A DNA stretch of 13,053 nt from positions 1-13,053 of the forward strand of contig DGTA01000126.1 in assembly GCA_002394165.1 (NCBI GenBank). The letters run 5' to 3'. Position numbers and translations under genes: made by a program. Shown here piece after piece: positions 5,878-12,899 of this stretch. The notes under the pieces are model-generated. The model ran no database searches and was not told where the DNA came from. It saw nothing but the letters and a program-made list of their open reading frames with translations. Positions within the stretch are counted from its first letter, which is position 1. The number at the start of each line of letters is the position of its first letter. This stretch comes from Lachnospiraceae bacterium UBA4348. Lineage in GTDB: Bacteria; Bacillota; Clostridia; Lachnospirales; Lachnospiraceae.

Positions 5878-6885
5878 ATGGAAGAATATATCAGGATCAC
5901 GGGCAAAACGGTGGAGGATGCACTGCTTGAGGCTTCCATCACGCTGGGGACCACCCGCGAGAACATCGAGTACCGTGTGATCGAACACGAGTCCAAAGGC
6001 TTCCTGGGAATCGGAGCCAAAAAGGCAGTCATCGAGGCCAGGGCAAGGAAATCGGAAGAAGACTTTATCAGCGAGATCTTCTCCAGCAAGCCTGAAAAAG
6101 AGACGAAACCCGAGAAGAAAAACAAGGGTGAGAACAAAGAGAAAAAAGAAAAGGCCGTCAAAAAGGAAGAAAAGGCTTCCGTAAAGAGCGAAAAGAAGGA
6201 AGCAAAATCGGCGGAAAAGAAAGAAAAGAAAGAAAAACAGGCCGAGAAGAAAAAAGACAAGCCGTCTGTAAAGAAAGAAAAATCGGAGAAACCCGAGAAG
6301 GCGGAAAAAATGGAAGCTAAAGAAGCAAAGAAAGAGGCCGCTCCCGTTAAGGAAGACAGAGCGCCCAAAGCGCCGGCAGATCCCGAAGAAGCAGCCCGCA
6401 GGGCCGTGCAGTTTTTGACCGATCTTCTTGCGGCGATGGGAATTGACGGAAAGGTGACCACCTCCTTCGAGGACAATACCCTGAGCGTGAACATTGAGGG
6501 CGGCGATATGGGCCTTCTCATCGGCAAGCGCGGCCAGACCCTCGATTCTGTCCAGTACCTGACAAGCCTGGTCGTGAACAAGGGCAAATCCGCCTACGTG
6601 CGCGTGCGCGTCGATACCGAGGATTACCGCGAGCGCCGGAAAGCCACGCTGGAGAACCTGGCCAAAAACATGGCCTTCAAGGTAAAGAAGACCAGAAGAA
6701 GCGCTTTCCTGGAGCCGATGAATCCCTACGAGCGCCGGATCATCCATGCTGCATTGCAGGACGATCCCTATGTGACGACCCACTCCGAGGGTGAGGAGCC
6801 CTTCCGCAAGGTCGTCGTGACTCTCAAAAAGAGAGAAGAGACCGACTGGTCCGAGCCGGAGCAGACGGAAGAGGAAACATTCTGA
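5878..6885 (+). CDS. jag: RNA-binding protein Jag/KhpB (SpoIIIJ-associated)
   Basis: This 335-residue protein has three parts. The Jag-N domain (about 3-55) contains the ESKGFLGIGAKKA motif. A long lysine/glutamate linker (about 58-172) separates it from the C-terminal KH domain with GLLIGKRGQTLDSVQYL (212-228) and the R3H domain with R286-x3-H290. Jag/KhpB binds RNA and, with KhpA, affects cell elongation and division; its gene is almost always beside yidC. The linker is longer and more repetitive than usual, and its DNA is nearly all purine on the plus strand. AAGGAG lies 8 bases before the start. A terminator follows, so jag probably ends the rpmH transcription unit. Confidence 0.95.
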   Translation: MEEYIRITGKTVEDALLEASITLGTTRENIEYRVIEHESKGFLGIGAKKAVIEARARKSEEDFISEIFSSKPEKETKPEKKNKGENKEKKEKAVKKEEKASVKSEKKEAKSAEKKEKKEKQAEKKKDKPSVKKEKSEKPEKAEKMEAKEAKKEAAPVKEDRAPKAPADPEEAARRAVQFLTDLLAAMGIDGKVTTSFEDNTLSVNIEGGDMGLLIGKRGQTLDSVQYLTSLVVNKGKSAYVRVRVDTEDYRERRKATLENLAKNMAFKVKKTRRSAFLEPMNPYERRIIHAALQDDPYVTTHSEGEEPFRKVVVTLKKREETDWSEPEQTEEETF

Positions 6886-6901
6886 TAAACCGTTAAAACG
6901 A

Positions 6902-6933
6902 GGCTGCGGCGTATTCTGGCCGCAGCCTTCTTT
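6902..6933 (+). terminator. Intrinsic terminator after jag
   Basis: GGCTGCGGC (6902-6910) pairs perfectly with GCCGCAGCC (6919-6927) around an 8-base loop, followed by TTCTTT (6928-6933). The U-tract is interrupted by one C, so termination may be incomplete. It separates the rpmH-jag unit from mnmE. No clear mnmE promoter was recognised between it and 7004. Confidence 0.75.
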
Positions 6934-7003
6934 GCAGGCAGCCGCCCGGGCCGGAGCACATCAGGAAAAGCACCGGAGCCGGCCATAGCTGATAGAAAAG
7001 AAA

Positions 7004-8401
7004 ATGAAAGACATTTTTTTTGAAGATACCATCGCAGCGATCTCCACAGCCGTGAGCGAGGCGGGGATCGGGATCGTCCGCATAAGCGGCCCGGACGCGG
7101 TCGGGATCGCGGACAGGGTGCTTACCCTTCCCGGAAAAAAGACGCTGGCCGAGGCGCCCACCCACACCATCCACTACGGTTTCCTTCACGGGAGCGGTGA
7201 TGAGGAGGGAGAATTCGACGAGGTGCTCGCCACCGTGATGCGGGGCCCGAAAAGCTACACCGCCGAGGATACGGTCGAGATCAACTGCCATGGGGGAGTC
7301 TACACGGTGCAGAAAGCCCTGGAGGCAGTCATCGGAGCCGGGGCGAGGCTGGCAGAGCCCGGCGAGTTCACCAAGAGGGCCTTTTTGAACGGGCGGATCG
7401 ATTTAACGAGGGCCGAGGCCGTCATGGAAGTGATCCGGGCAAAGTCCGACCTGGCGCTTAAAAGCTCCGTGAAAGCACTTCGCGGCAGCGTCTGGAAAAG
7501 TGTCAGTGCGCTGCGCGGGGAGATCCTTCACGAGTGCGCCTTTATTGAAGCGGCTCTCGATGACCCGGAGCACTACAGCCTGGATAATTACGCCGACTCT
7601 CTCGGGGCCCTGTGCGGGGACTGGAAAAAACGCCTCAGCAGGCTGATCTCCACCGCAAAGGGCGGAAAACTCATATCGGAGGGCATCAACACGGTGATCA
7701 TCGGCCGGCCGAACGCCGGGAAATCCTCCCTGCTGAACCGGTTCGCGGGTGAGGAGCGGGCCATCGTCACCCGGGTGGAAGGCACCACGCGGGACGTTAT
7801 CCGGCACACGGTGCGTGTGGGAGGCCTTACGCTCAACCTGGCGGATACAGCCGGCATCCGGGATGCCCGGGACGAGGTGGAGCAGATCGGCGTGGAACTG
7901 GCCCTCGACCTGGCAAAGGAAGCGGACCTGATCCTTTACGTGGTCGACTCGGCGCGGGAACTGGATGAGAATGACCGGCAGATCGCCGGCCTGATCAAAG
8001 ACCGGAAGGTGATCGTCCTGCTCAATAAAAGTGACCTGGATACCGTCACGGATGAAGCCGCGGTGCGGGCGCTGGGCGGAAACGGCCGGTTCGTGCCCCT
8101 CTCCGCTCTCACCGGCGAGGGCATGGAGCAGCTGGAAAAGGAGATCCTGGATATGTTCCATATCGGCGATCTTTCTTTCAACGAAGAGGCTGTGATCACC
8201 AGCATGCGCCACAAGGATCTCCTGGAAAAGGCGCTTGGCAGCCTGGAGCGGGTATCACAGGCCCTGGAGGACGGGATGCCCGAGGACCTGGTAAACATAG
8301 ACCTGGTCGAAGCGGCTTCGCAGCTTGGACAGATCACCGGCGAGAGCATCCGCGACGACCTGGCGGATGAGATCTTTTCAAAATTCTGTATGGGGAAATA
8401 A
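7004..8401 (+). CDS. mnmE: tRNA uridine-5-carboxymethylaminomethyl(34) synthesis GTPase MnmE
   Basis: This 465-residue GTPase works with MnmG to install the (carboxymethyl)aminomethyl group on wobble uridine 34 of several tRNAs. The N-terminal tetrahydrofolate-binding domain starts DTIAAISTA and includes GEFTKRAFLNGRIDLTRAEAV (about 120-140). The G domain within the helical domain has G1 GRPNAGKS (234-241), G2 TTRD (261-264), G3 DTAG (281-284) and G4 NKSD (341-344). The C-terminus ends FCMGK, supplying the conserved Cys462 of the C-x-G-K motif. Length is typical. The ribosome-binding site is weak (GAAAAG). Three bases separate it from mnmG, so the two partner proteins are made together. Confidence 0.97.
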   Translation: MKDIFFEDTIAAISTAVSEAGIGIVRISGPDAVGIADRVLTLPGKKTLAEAPTHTIHYGFLHGSGDEEGEFDEVLATVMRGPKSYTAEDTVEINCHGGVYTVQKALEAVIGAGARLAEPGEFTKRAFLNGRIDLTRAEAVMEVIRAKSDLALKSSVKALRGSVWKSVSALRGEILHECAFIEAALDDPEHYSLDNYADSLGALCGDWKKRLSRLISTAKGGKLISEGINTVIIGRPNAGKSSLLNRFAGEERAIVTRVEGTTRDVIRHTVRVGGLTLNLADTAGIRDARDEVEQIGVELALDLAKEADLILYVVDSARELDENDRQIAGLIKDRKVIVLLNKSDLDTVTDEAAVRALGGNGRFVPLSALTGEGMEQLEKEILDMFHIGDLSFNEEAVITSMRHKDLLEKALGSLERVSQALEDGMPEDLVNIDLVEAASQLGQITGESIRDDLADEIFSKFCMGK

Positions 8402-8404
8402 CGG

Positions 8405-10324
8405 ATGGAAAACCGGAAAAACTATCTTGAAAAAGAGACGGATGTCGTGGTGGCGGGCGCCGGCCATGCCGGGTGTGAAGCAGCCCTGGCCTGCGCGAGG
8501 CTTGGTCTCAGGACCGTGATCTTCACGGTCAGTGTGGAGAGCATTGCCCTGATGCCGTGCAATCCGAATATCGGCGGAAGTTCCAAGGGCCATCTGGTCC
8601 GCGAGGTAGATGCCCTCGGCGGAGAGATGGGAAAGAACATCGACAAAACCTTTATCCAATCGAAAATGCTCAATGTGTCCAAGGGACCTGCGGTCCACTC
8701 TCTGCGCGCCCAGGCGGACAAGGCGGCTTACAGCCGCAGCATGCGCATGACGCTTGAGAACACGCCAAACCTCCAGATCTGCCAGAGCGAGATCACGCAG
8801 ATCATCACCGAGGACGGACGTCTTACCGGGGTCCGCACGGAATCCGGTGCCATCTGGCACTGCAAAGCCTGCATCCTCTGCACGGGCACCTACTTAAACG
8901 CCCGGTGCATCTACGGTGAGGTCAGCACGCCGACCGGCCCCAACGGACTGAGAGCGGCCACGTACCTGACGCAGTCCCTGATCGAGCACGGCGTGAAAAT
9001 GTACCGTTTCAAGACGGGAACGCCCGCCAGGATGGACGGAAGAAGCCTGGACTACGACAGGATGGAGGTCCAGCGCGGCGATGAGAGGGTCATTCCTTTC
9101 TCCTTCGAGACGGATCCGGAGTCGGTCCAGATCGAGCAGGCGCTGTGCTATCTTACCTATACCAACGAGAAGACCCATGAGATCATCCGCGCAAATCTGG
9201 ACCGCTCTCCCCTCTTCTCCGGCATGATCGAGGGAACCGGGCCGCGCTACTGCCCTTCCATCGAGGATAAGGTGGTCCGCTTTGCGGACAGGGAGCGTCA
9301 CCAGGTCTTCATCGAGCCGGAGGGCCTGTCCACGAATGAGATGTATGTGGGCGGCATGTCCAGCTCTCTCCCGGAGGATGTCCAGGAGGCCATGTACCAT
9401 ACGGTGCCCGGACTCGAGAACGCGAAGATCGTGCGAAACGCCTACGCCATCGAGTACGACTGTATCGACGCCACTCAGCTTCGCAGCACGCTGGAGTTTC
9501 GGAATATCCCGGGACTGTTCAGCGCAGGCCAGTTTAACGGCAGCTCCGGCTACGAGGAAGCAGCCGCGCAGGGCCTGGTAGCGGGCATCAACGCCGCCAT
9601 GAAGATACTGGGGAGAAAAATGCTGGTGCTCGACCGCTCCCAGGCATATATCGGCGTGCTGATCGATGACCTGGTGACCAGGAAAAACAAAGAACCGTAC
9701 CGGATGATGACCTCCCGGGCCGAGTACAGGCTGCTTCTCCGCCAGGACAACGCGGATATGCGCCTGACGCAGATCGGCTATGAGATCGGGCTGATCAGTG
9801 AGGAGCGCTACCGTTCTTTCACAGAAAAAAGAGAGCAGATCGAGGCCGAGATAGACCGCCTGGAAAAAACCATGATCGGCAGCGGCGCCGCGGTCCAGGA
9901 ATTTTTAAAGGAAAAAGGATCCGTTCCGCTGAAAACGGCCGTTTCCCTGGCGGAGCTGATACGGCGTCCCGAGCTGGATTACGGTCTGGTCGCGCCGATC
10001 GATCTGCAGCGCGTTCCGCTTCCGGAGGCTGTCTGTGAACAGGTCAATATATCGATAAAATACGATGGATATATAAAGCGCCAGCTGTCTCAGGTCGAAC
10101 AGTTTAAGAAGATGGAGGCGAGACACATTCCGGAGGACATGGACTATGATGCCGTTCCCAGCCTGAGGACGGAGTCCAGGCAGCACCTCAAGGAGGTCAT
10201 GCCCTCTTCCATCGGCCAGGCGTCCCGTGTGCCTGGCGTATCGCCGGCGGATATATCCGTCTTGCTCGTCTGGCTGGATAACCGGCGCGGTGCGCGAAAA
10301 GATGAAGGGGAGGAAAACGCATGA
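8405..10324 (+). CDS. mnmG: tRNA uridine-5-carboxymethylaminomethyl(34) synthesis enzyme MnmG
   Basis: This 639-residue FAD- and NADH-dependent partner of MnmE opens with the dinucleotide-binding motif GAGHAG (18-23) after DVVVAG. Family blocks follow in order: MPCNPNIGGSSKGHLVREVDALGG, CTGTYLNA, FKTGTPAR, YCPSIEDKVVRF, GLSTNEMYVGGMSSSLP, and GQFNGSSGYEEAAAQGL, which belongs to the second FAD-contact region. The C-terminal helical domain, which contacts MnmE and tRNA, ends with IGQASRVPGVSPADISVLL. The length is normal for the family and no frame disruption is seen. Its stop overlaps the rsmG start by four bases (ATGA), indicating translational coupling. Confidence 0.97.
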   Translation: MENRKNYLEKETDVVVAGAGHAGCEAALACARLGLRTVIFTVSVESIALMPCNPNIGGSSKGHLVREVDALGGEMGKNIDKTFIQSKMLNVSKGPAVHSLRAQADKAAYSRSMRMTLENTPNLQICQSEITQIITEDGRLTGVRTESGAIWHCKACILCTGTYLNARCIYGEVSTPTGPNGLRAATYLTQSLIEHGVKMYRFKTGTPARMDGRSLDYDRMEVQRGDERVIPFSFETDPESVQIEQALCYLTYTNEKTHEIIRANLDRSPLFSGMIEGTGPRYCPSIEDKVVRFADRERHQVFIEPEGLSTNEMYVGGMSSSLPEDVQEAMYHTVPGLENAKIVRNAYAIEYDCIDATQLRSTLEFRNIPGLFSAGQFNGSSGYEEAAAQGLVAGINAAMKILGRKMLVLDRSQAYIGVLIDDLVTRKNKEPYRMMTSRAEYRLLLRQDNADMRLTQIGYEIGLISEERYRSFTEKREQIEAEIDRLEKTMIGSGAAVQEFLKEKGSVPLKTAVSLAELIRRPELDYGLVAPIDLQRVPLPEAVCEQVNISIKYDGYIKRQLSQVEQFKKMEARHIPEDMDYDAVPSLRTESRQHLKEVMPSSIGQASRVPGVSPADISVLLVWLDNRRGARKDEGEENA

Positions 10325-11061
10325 ATGAGAAACTGATGCCGGAAAAGCTGCCTCTCCTGAGAGAAGGCGCCGCGGCGCTCGGGATCGGGCTGACCGACCA
10401 GATGGAAAATCAGTTTGCCCTCTTCGGCCAGCGTCTTCTTGAGAAGAACCAGGTGATGAACCTGACCGCCGTGACCGATCCGGACGAGGTCCAGATCAAA
10501 CATTTCCTGGACTCACTGACTCCGGCACTCGTGATGACGCTCGAGGGAAAAATATTGAAGGTTGCCGATATGGGAACCGGAGCCGGATTTCCCGGTATTC
10601 CCCTCAAGATCGCCTTCCCGGGGCTGGACATCACTCTTATGGATTCACTGAAGAAGCGGCTGAACTTCCTGGAAGAAGTGATCGATGAAAATCGATTTGA
10701 AAACATCCGTACCCTTCATGGCCGGGCGGAGGATATCGGCCGCAGCAAAATCCACCGGGAACAGTATGACCTTTGCGTTTCCCGGGCGGTTGCCAATCTA
10801 TCCTCTCTTTGCGAATACTGCCTGCCGCTGGTAAAGACCGGCGGATGCTTTATCTCCTTCAAGACCATGAATGCGGGGAAAGAAATTAAAAATGCGCAGA
10901 AAGCGGTCCGAATACTGGGTGGAGAAATAGAAAAGATCCACGAATTTGTCCTGCCGGGGACGGATCTTGGCCGGACACTGGTTGTTATCAGAAAAAAACA
11001 GGCGACTCCCGCCGGATATCCGAGAAAAGCGGGAACGCCTGCAAAAGATCCTATTCACTAA
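10321..11061 (+). CDS. rsmG: 16S rRNA (guanine-N7)-methyltransferase RsmG (GidB)
   Basis: This 246-residue SAM-dependent enzyme methylates N7 of the guanosine in the 530 loop of 16S rRNA (G527 in E. coli). The N-terminal block has NLTAVTDPDEVQIKHFLDSL (47-66). The SAM-binding motif is VADMGTGAGFPGIPL (81-95). DSLKKRLNFLEEV (108-120) and VSRAVANL (153-160) are also conserved. The tail YPRKAGTPAKDPI is the usual clostridial/bacillar C-terminal motif. The start overlaps the mnmG stop (ATGA). The gene ends only 5 bases before the stop of a convergent minus-strand gene, with no terminator visible between them. Confidence 0.96.
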   Translation: MNEKLMPEKLPLLREGAAALGIGLTDQMENQFALFGQRLLEKNQVMNLTAVTDPDEVQIKHFLDSLTPALVMTLEGKILKVADMGTGAGFPGIPLKIAFPGLDITLMDSLKKRLNFLEEVIDENRFENIRTLHGRAEDIGRSKIHREQYDLCVSRAVANLSSLCEYCLPLVKTGGCFISFKTMNAGKEIKNAQKAVRILGGEIEKIHEFVLPGTDLGRTLVVIRKKQATPAGYPRKAGTPAKDPIH

Positions 11062-11066
11062 ACTGG

Positions 11067-12020
11067 TTATTCACCGAGAAGTTCCGAGATAAAAGCTTCG
11101 GGCTGTTCAAGCTGCGGAAGCAGGCCGCAAAGCCCGATCGGCTTTATGGAGATCTTCTCATTATACCTTCGAAGGCTCTTGGCAGCGGCCTGGGCGTTAT
11201 TGACGCGGCTGCTGTAGAGGATCACAACGGGCACTGTCAGTTTGGACAGTGCTCTTTTAATGTCCCAGTTCATATAGCCGGCATTCAGGCTGCCCATAAA
11301 ATACCTGCCTGCGCCTTCTCCCAGGTGGGAAGCCTCGTAAGCGGCATCCGCGGTGCGGGTGCGGATACGTCCCGGGTCGTTAAAGTATTTCTTCTCGAGG
11401 ACCCGAAGAATGGAAGGACGGGAAGTGATCACATAATAGACCGATCTTCCGATGACCGGGACAGACATCATGGCCATAAGCATGTCTGAACGGCGCACGC
11501 TCACACGCGCAGTCTGGGTGTCGGAAGGCGGATTGATCATATAGATTTTTGAAAACAGCTCCGGGTGGGAAGCCTGCGCCATAATGGCGAAGGAACCGGA
11601 AAGGCCGGAAGCAGCCACCACTGCCCTCTCTCCGATGGCATCACGGGTAAAAGCGCAGATCAGGGAAGAGAAAAAGTAGTTGGTGTAGGTAAGCGCCGGC
11701 TTCTGGGAACGTCCGCAGCCGGGCAGATCCAGGCAGTAGACGGTATATTTGCCGGTCAGGGCCCGTATAACGGAAGAAAACTCATGGCCGGACGAGAAAA
11801 CCGAAGGCGTGTGGAGAAGAAGAAGCGGCGTCTCTCCGCTCCCCTCTTTCCGGTAAAAGACTCTCGCATGCGTCCAGTCGTAGAAATGGCCGTCTGCGGG
11901 GTCGAGAATATTCTTGTCAGAAGCGTGTTCTTCGATCGAGCGGTTGGCCAGCGCCAGGGTGCCCGCAAGGGCTGCTCCCGAAACGAGGACACGTCTGAAA
12001 AAACGGCGTATTTTAAGCAT
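11067..12020 (-). CDS. Membrane-anchored alpha/beta-hydrolase-fold protein, probably catalytically inactive
   Basis: This 317-residue protein has a basic N-terminus and a membrane helix (about 11-26), followed by an alpha/beta-hydrolase fold: strand/loop PLLLLHTPSVFSSGHEF (65-81), YCLDLPGCGRSQKP (95-108), VVAASGLSGSFAIMA (134-148), and the last strands VPVVILYSS (263-271) and CGLLPQLEQPEAF (298-310). Aligned with typical members, S138 fills the nucleophile place but the usual G-x-S-x-G glycines are shifted. The oxyanion HG reads HT, the catalytic acid place (about 271-275) has no Asp or Glu, and the catalytic histidine of G-H-x-P is Leu300. A scaffold or binding role is inferred; the ligand is unknown. 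GAGGAG lies 11 bases before the ATG. It diverges from the coiled-coil gene at 12137. Confidence 0.8.
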   Translation of the reverse strand: MLKIRRFFRRVLVSGAALAGTLALANRSIEEHASDKNILDPADGHFYDWTHARVFYRKEGSGETPLLLLHTPSVFSSGHEFSSVIRALTGKYTVYCLDLPGCGRSQKPALTYTNYFFSSLICAFTRDAIGERAVVAASGLSGSFAIMAQASHPELFSKIYMINPPSDTQTARVSVRRSDMLMAMMSVPVIGRSVYYVITSRPSILRVLEKKYFNDPGRIRTRTADAAYEASHLGEGAGRYFMGSLNAGYMNWDIKRALSKLTVPVVILYSSRVNNAQAAAKSLRRYNEKISIKPIGLCGLLPQLEQPEAFISELLGE

Positions 12021-12050
12021 GATTTGTATTTCTCCTCATTTACAAATGAT

Positions 12051-12074
12051 CCTCTTTAGTATAAACTAAAAAGG
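12051..12074. promoter_or_regulatory. Operator-like inverted repeat
   Basis: TTTAGT (12055-12060) and ACTAAA (12065-12070) are perfect inverted arms around ATAA. The outer CCT (12051-12053) and AGG (12072-12074) extend the symmetry with one mismatch. The dyad sits over the -10 element of the minus-strand promoter in the 116-base divergent region, a typical repressor-operator position. It has no U-tract suitable for a terminator. The binding protein is unknown. Confidence 0.45.
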
Positions 12075-12086
12075 CAAAAACAGCAA
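12058..12086 (-). promoter_or_regulatory. Candidate promoter of the hydrolase-fold gene
   Basis: On the minus strand TTGCTG (12086-12081) and TATACT (12063-12058) are 17 bases apart, about 38 bases before the start codon. The -10 box is near-consensus and the -35 weak. A 24-bp palindrome covers the -10 box. Confidence 0.5.
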
Positions 12087-12136
12087 CCGCAAGGCAGATA
12101 AGAAGATACTGCGGTGAAACCGGATTGGAGTATTTT

Positions 12137-12703
12137 ATGTTAGATGAATATATTCTGGGGCAGCTTGACAAGATCCGCCAGGAGAGACAAAAGCTGCAGG
12201 AAAAGCTCATGGGGCTGACCGACGAAGAGACCAGGTGCCGCAATGAGATCAGCAGGCTGCTCGAACAGGAGGATGTCGGGTATGAACTGTTTTCTCCGAG
12301 AGCCGGGGATGACACGGTAAAGACCAAGATCGACGAGATCCAGAAACATATCGAAGATCTGCAATATAAGCAGGCTGATGTTACAGAGTCCCTTGCGGAA
12401 AACCAGGAGAGAGTCGACCATTACGAAACTCTTCTCGAGGAAGCCAGAAACCGAGAACCGGGAAAAGAGTCGGATGACCAGAAGAATGAGGAACCGGAAG
12501 GAAAGAAAACACTGCTTCACGAACTTGAGAATGATGAGGATTACAGGACCCTTTATCTGGGTGAATTAAAACTGGTACTTGAAAAGATAGATACCTGCCT
12601 GAACCTGATCGGCCACAACCGGAGCCAGTGCAAGAACGAACTAAAAAATCTTCGTTATCATTTACGGTCTGTGATATCTGAGGCAGAAACAAACAAAAAC
12701 TGA
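12137..12703 (+). CDS. Coiled-coil protein of unknown function, possible degenerate DegS-type kinase fragment
   Basis: I do not recognise a named family. The 188-residue product is hydrophilic with no signal peptide or membrane segment. Predicted coiled coil covers about 3-45 and 60-105. The segment ELFSPR (50-55) lies between them, a charged Glu/Lys/Asp-rich linker spans 105-125, and a C-terminal helix follows (about 140-182). That last helix (LEKIDTCLNLIGHN...NELKNLRYHL) resembles the helix after the H-box in DegS/HisKA_3 histidine kinases, but Tyr140 lies where the phosphoacceptor His would be expected and no ATPase domain follows. This is inference from remembered family patterns. The ATG at 12137 is preferred over a TTG at 12125 because GGAG (12127-12130) lies 6 bases before it. 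parS sites follow directly. Confidence 0.75.
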   Translation: MLDEYILGQLDKIRQERQKLQEKLMGLTDEETRCRNEISRLLEQEDVGYELFSPRAGDDTVKTKIDEIQKHIEDLQYKQADVTESLAENQERVDHYETLLEEARNREPGKESDDQKNEEPEGKKTLLHELENDEDYRTLYLGELKLVLEKIDTCLNLIGHNRSQCKNELKNLRYHLRSVISEAETNKN

Positions 12704-12709
12704 CAGAGA

Positions 12710-12725
12710 TGTTTCACGTGAAACA
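12710..12725. other. parS site 1
   Basis: A perfect 16-bp palindrome, TGTTTCACGTGAAACA, matches the chromosomal ParB-binding consensus TGTTNCACGTGAAACA. It begins 7 bases after the coiled-coil gene. ParB loads here and spreads by CTP-dependent clamping, and ParA and SMC act on the complex. Confidence 0.96.
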
Positions 12726-12748
12726 ATTAAAAAGGAAAAATTCCCGAA

Positions 12749-12773
12749 ATGTTTCACGTGAAACATCTTTTTT
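12749..12773 (+). terminator. Possible terminator formed by parS site 2
   Basis: As RNA, ATGTTTC (12749-12755) can pair with GAAACAT (12760-12766) around an ACGU loop, followed by C and six U (12768-12773). A 7-bp stem with few GC pairs is weak, but it is the only terminator-like structure after the coiled-coil gene. Confidence 0.45.
12750..12765. other. parS site 2
   Basis: An identical 16-bp palindrome, with its start 40 bp from site 1. Here the dyad extends to 18 bp (12749-12766) and a run of six T follows, so it may also terminate the upstream gene. Confidence 0.96.
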
Positions 12774-12837
12774 ATCAAAAAGAGGAAAAGATAAGCCTAA
12801 AAAGCTCAGGATTTGTGTAGTATTGCAGGCTGTGATG

Positions 12838-12846
12838 TGCTAAAAT
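12838..12846 (+). promoter_or_regulatory. Candidate extended -10 promoter of parA
   Basis: TGCTAAAAT is an extended -10 element (TG-n-TAAAAT) located about 55 bases before the parA start. No good -35 box lies at 17 bases, as is common for extended -10 promoters. Transcription would start near 12853, placing parS site 3 inside the leader. Confidence 0.4.
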
Positions 12847-12869
12847 CATGACGTTAAAGGAAATCACAA

Positions 12870-12885
12870 TGTTTCACGTGAAACA
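12870..12885. other. parS site 3, in the parA leader
   Basis: A third identical 16-bp palindrome, with its start 120 bp from site 2. Its last base adjoins the parA ribosome-binding site AAAGGAGG, so ParB bound here could affect parA transcription, and the hairpin could affect translation. Confidence 0.96.
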
Positions 12886-12899
12886 AAGGAGGATCTTCA

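Noticed and set aside
5679..6783. Long minus-strand open frames opposite yidC and jag, rich in Phe/Leu/Ser
   Set aside because: They are the antisense of the Lys/Glu-rich Jag linker; the Phe-rich composition is a mirror effect and no family motif is present.
7403..8860. Minus-strand open frames opposite mnmE and mnmG
   Set aside because: Shadow frames of GC-rich coding sequence; the plus-strand genes show full family motifs.
12125..12136. TTG start four codons earlier for the coiled-coil gene
   Set aside because: The TTG overlaps the GGAG that serves the ATG at 12137 and has no ribosome-binding site of its own.
12710..12885. CRISPR-like array from three identical short repeats
   Set aside because: The repeats are palindromic 16-mers matching parS, spacers are unequal (24 and 104 bases), and no cas gene is present.
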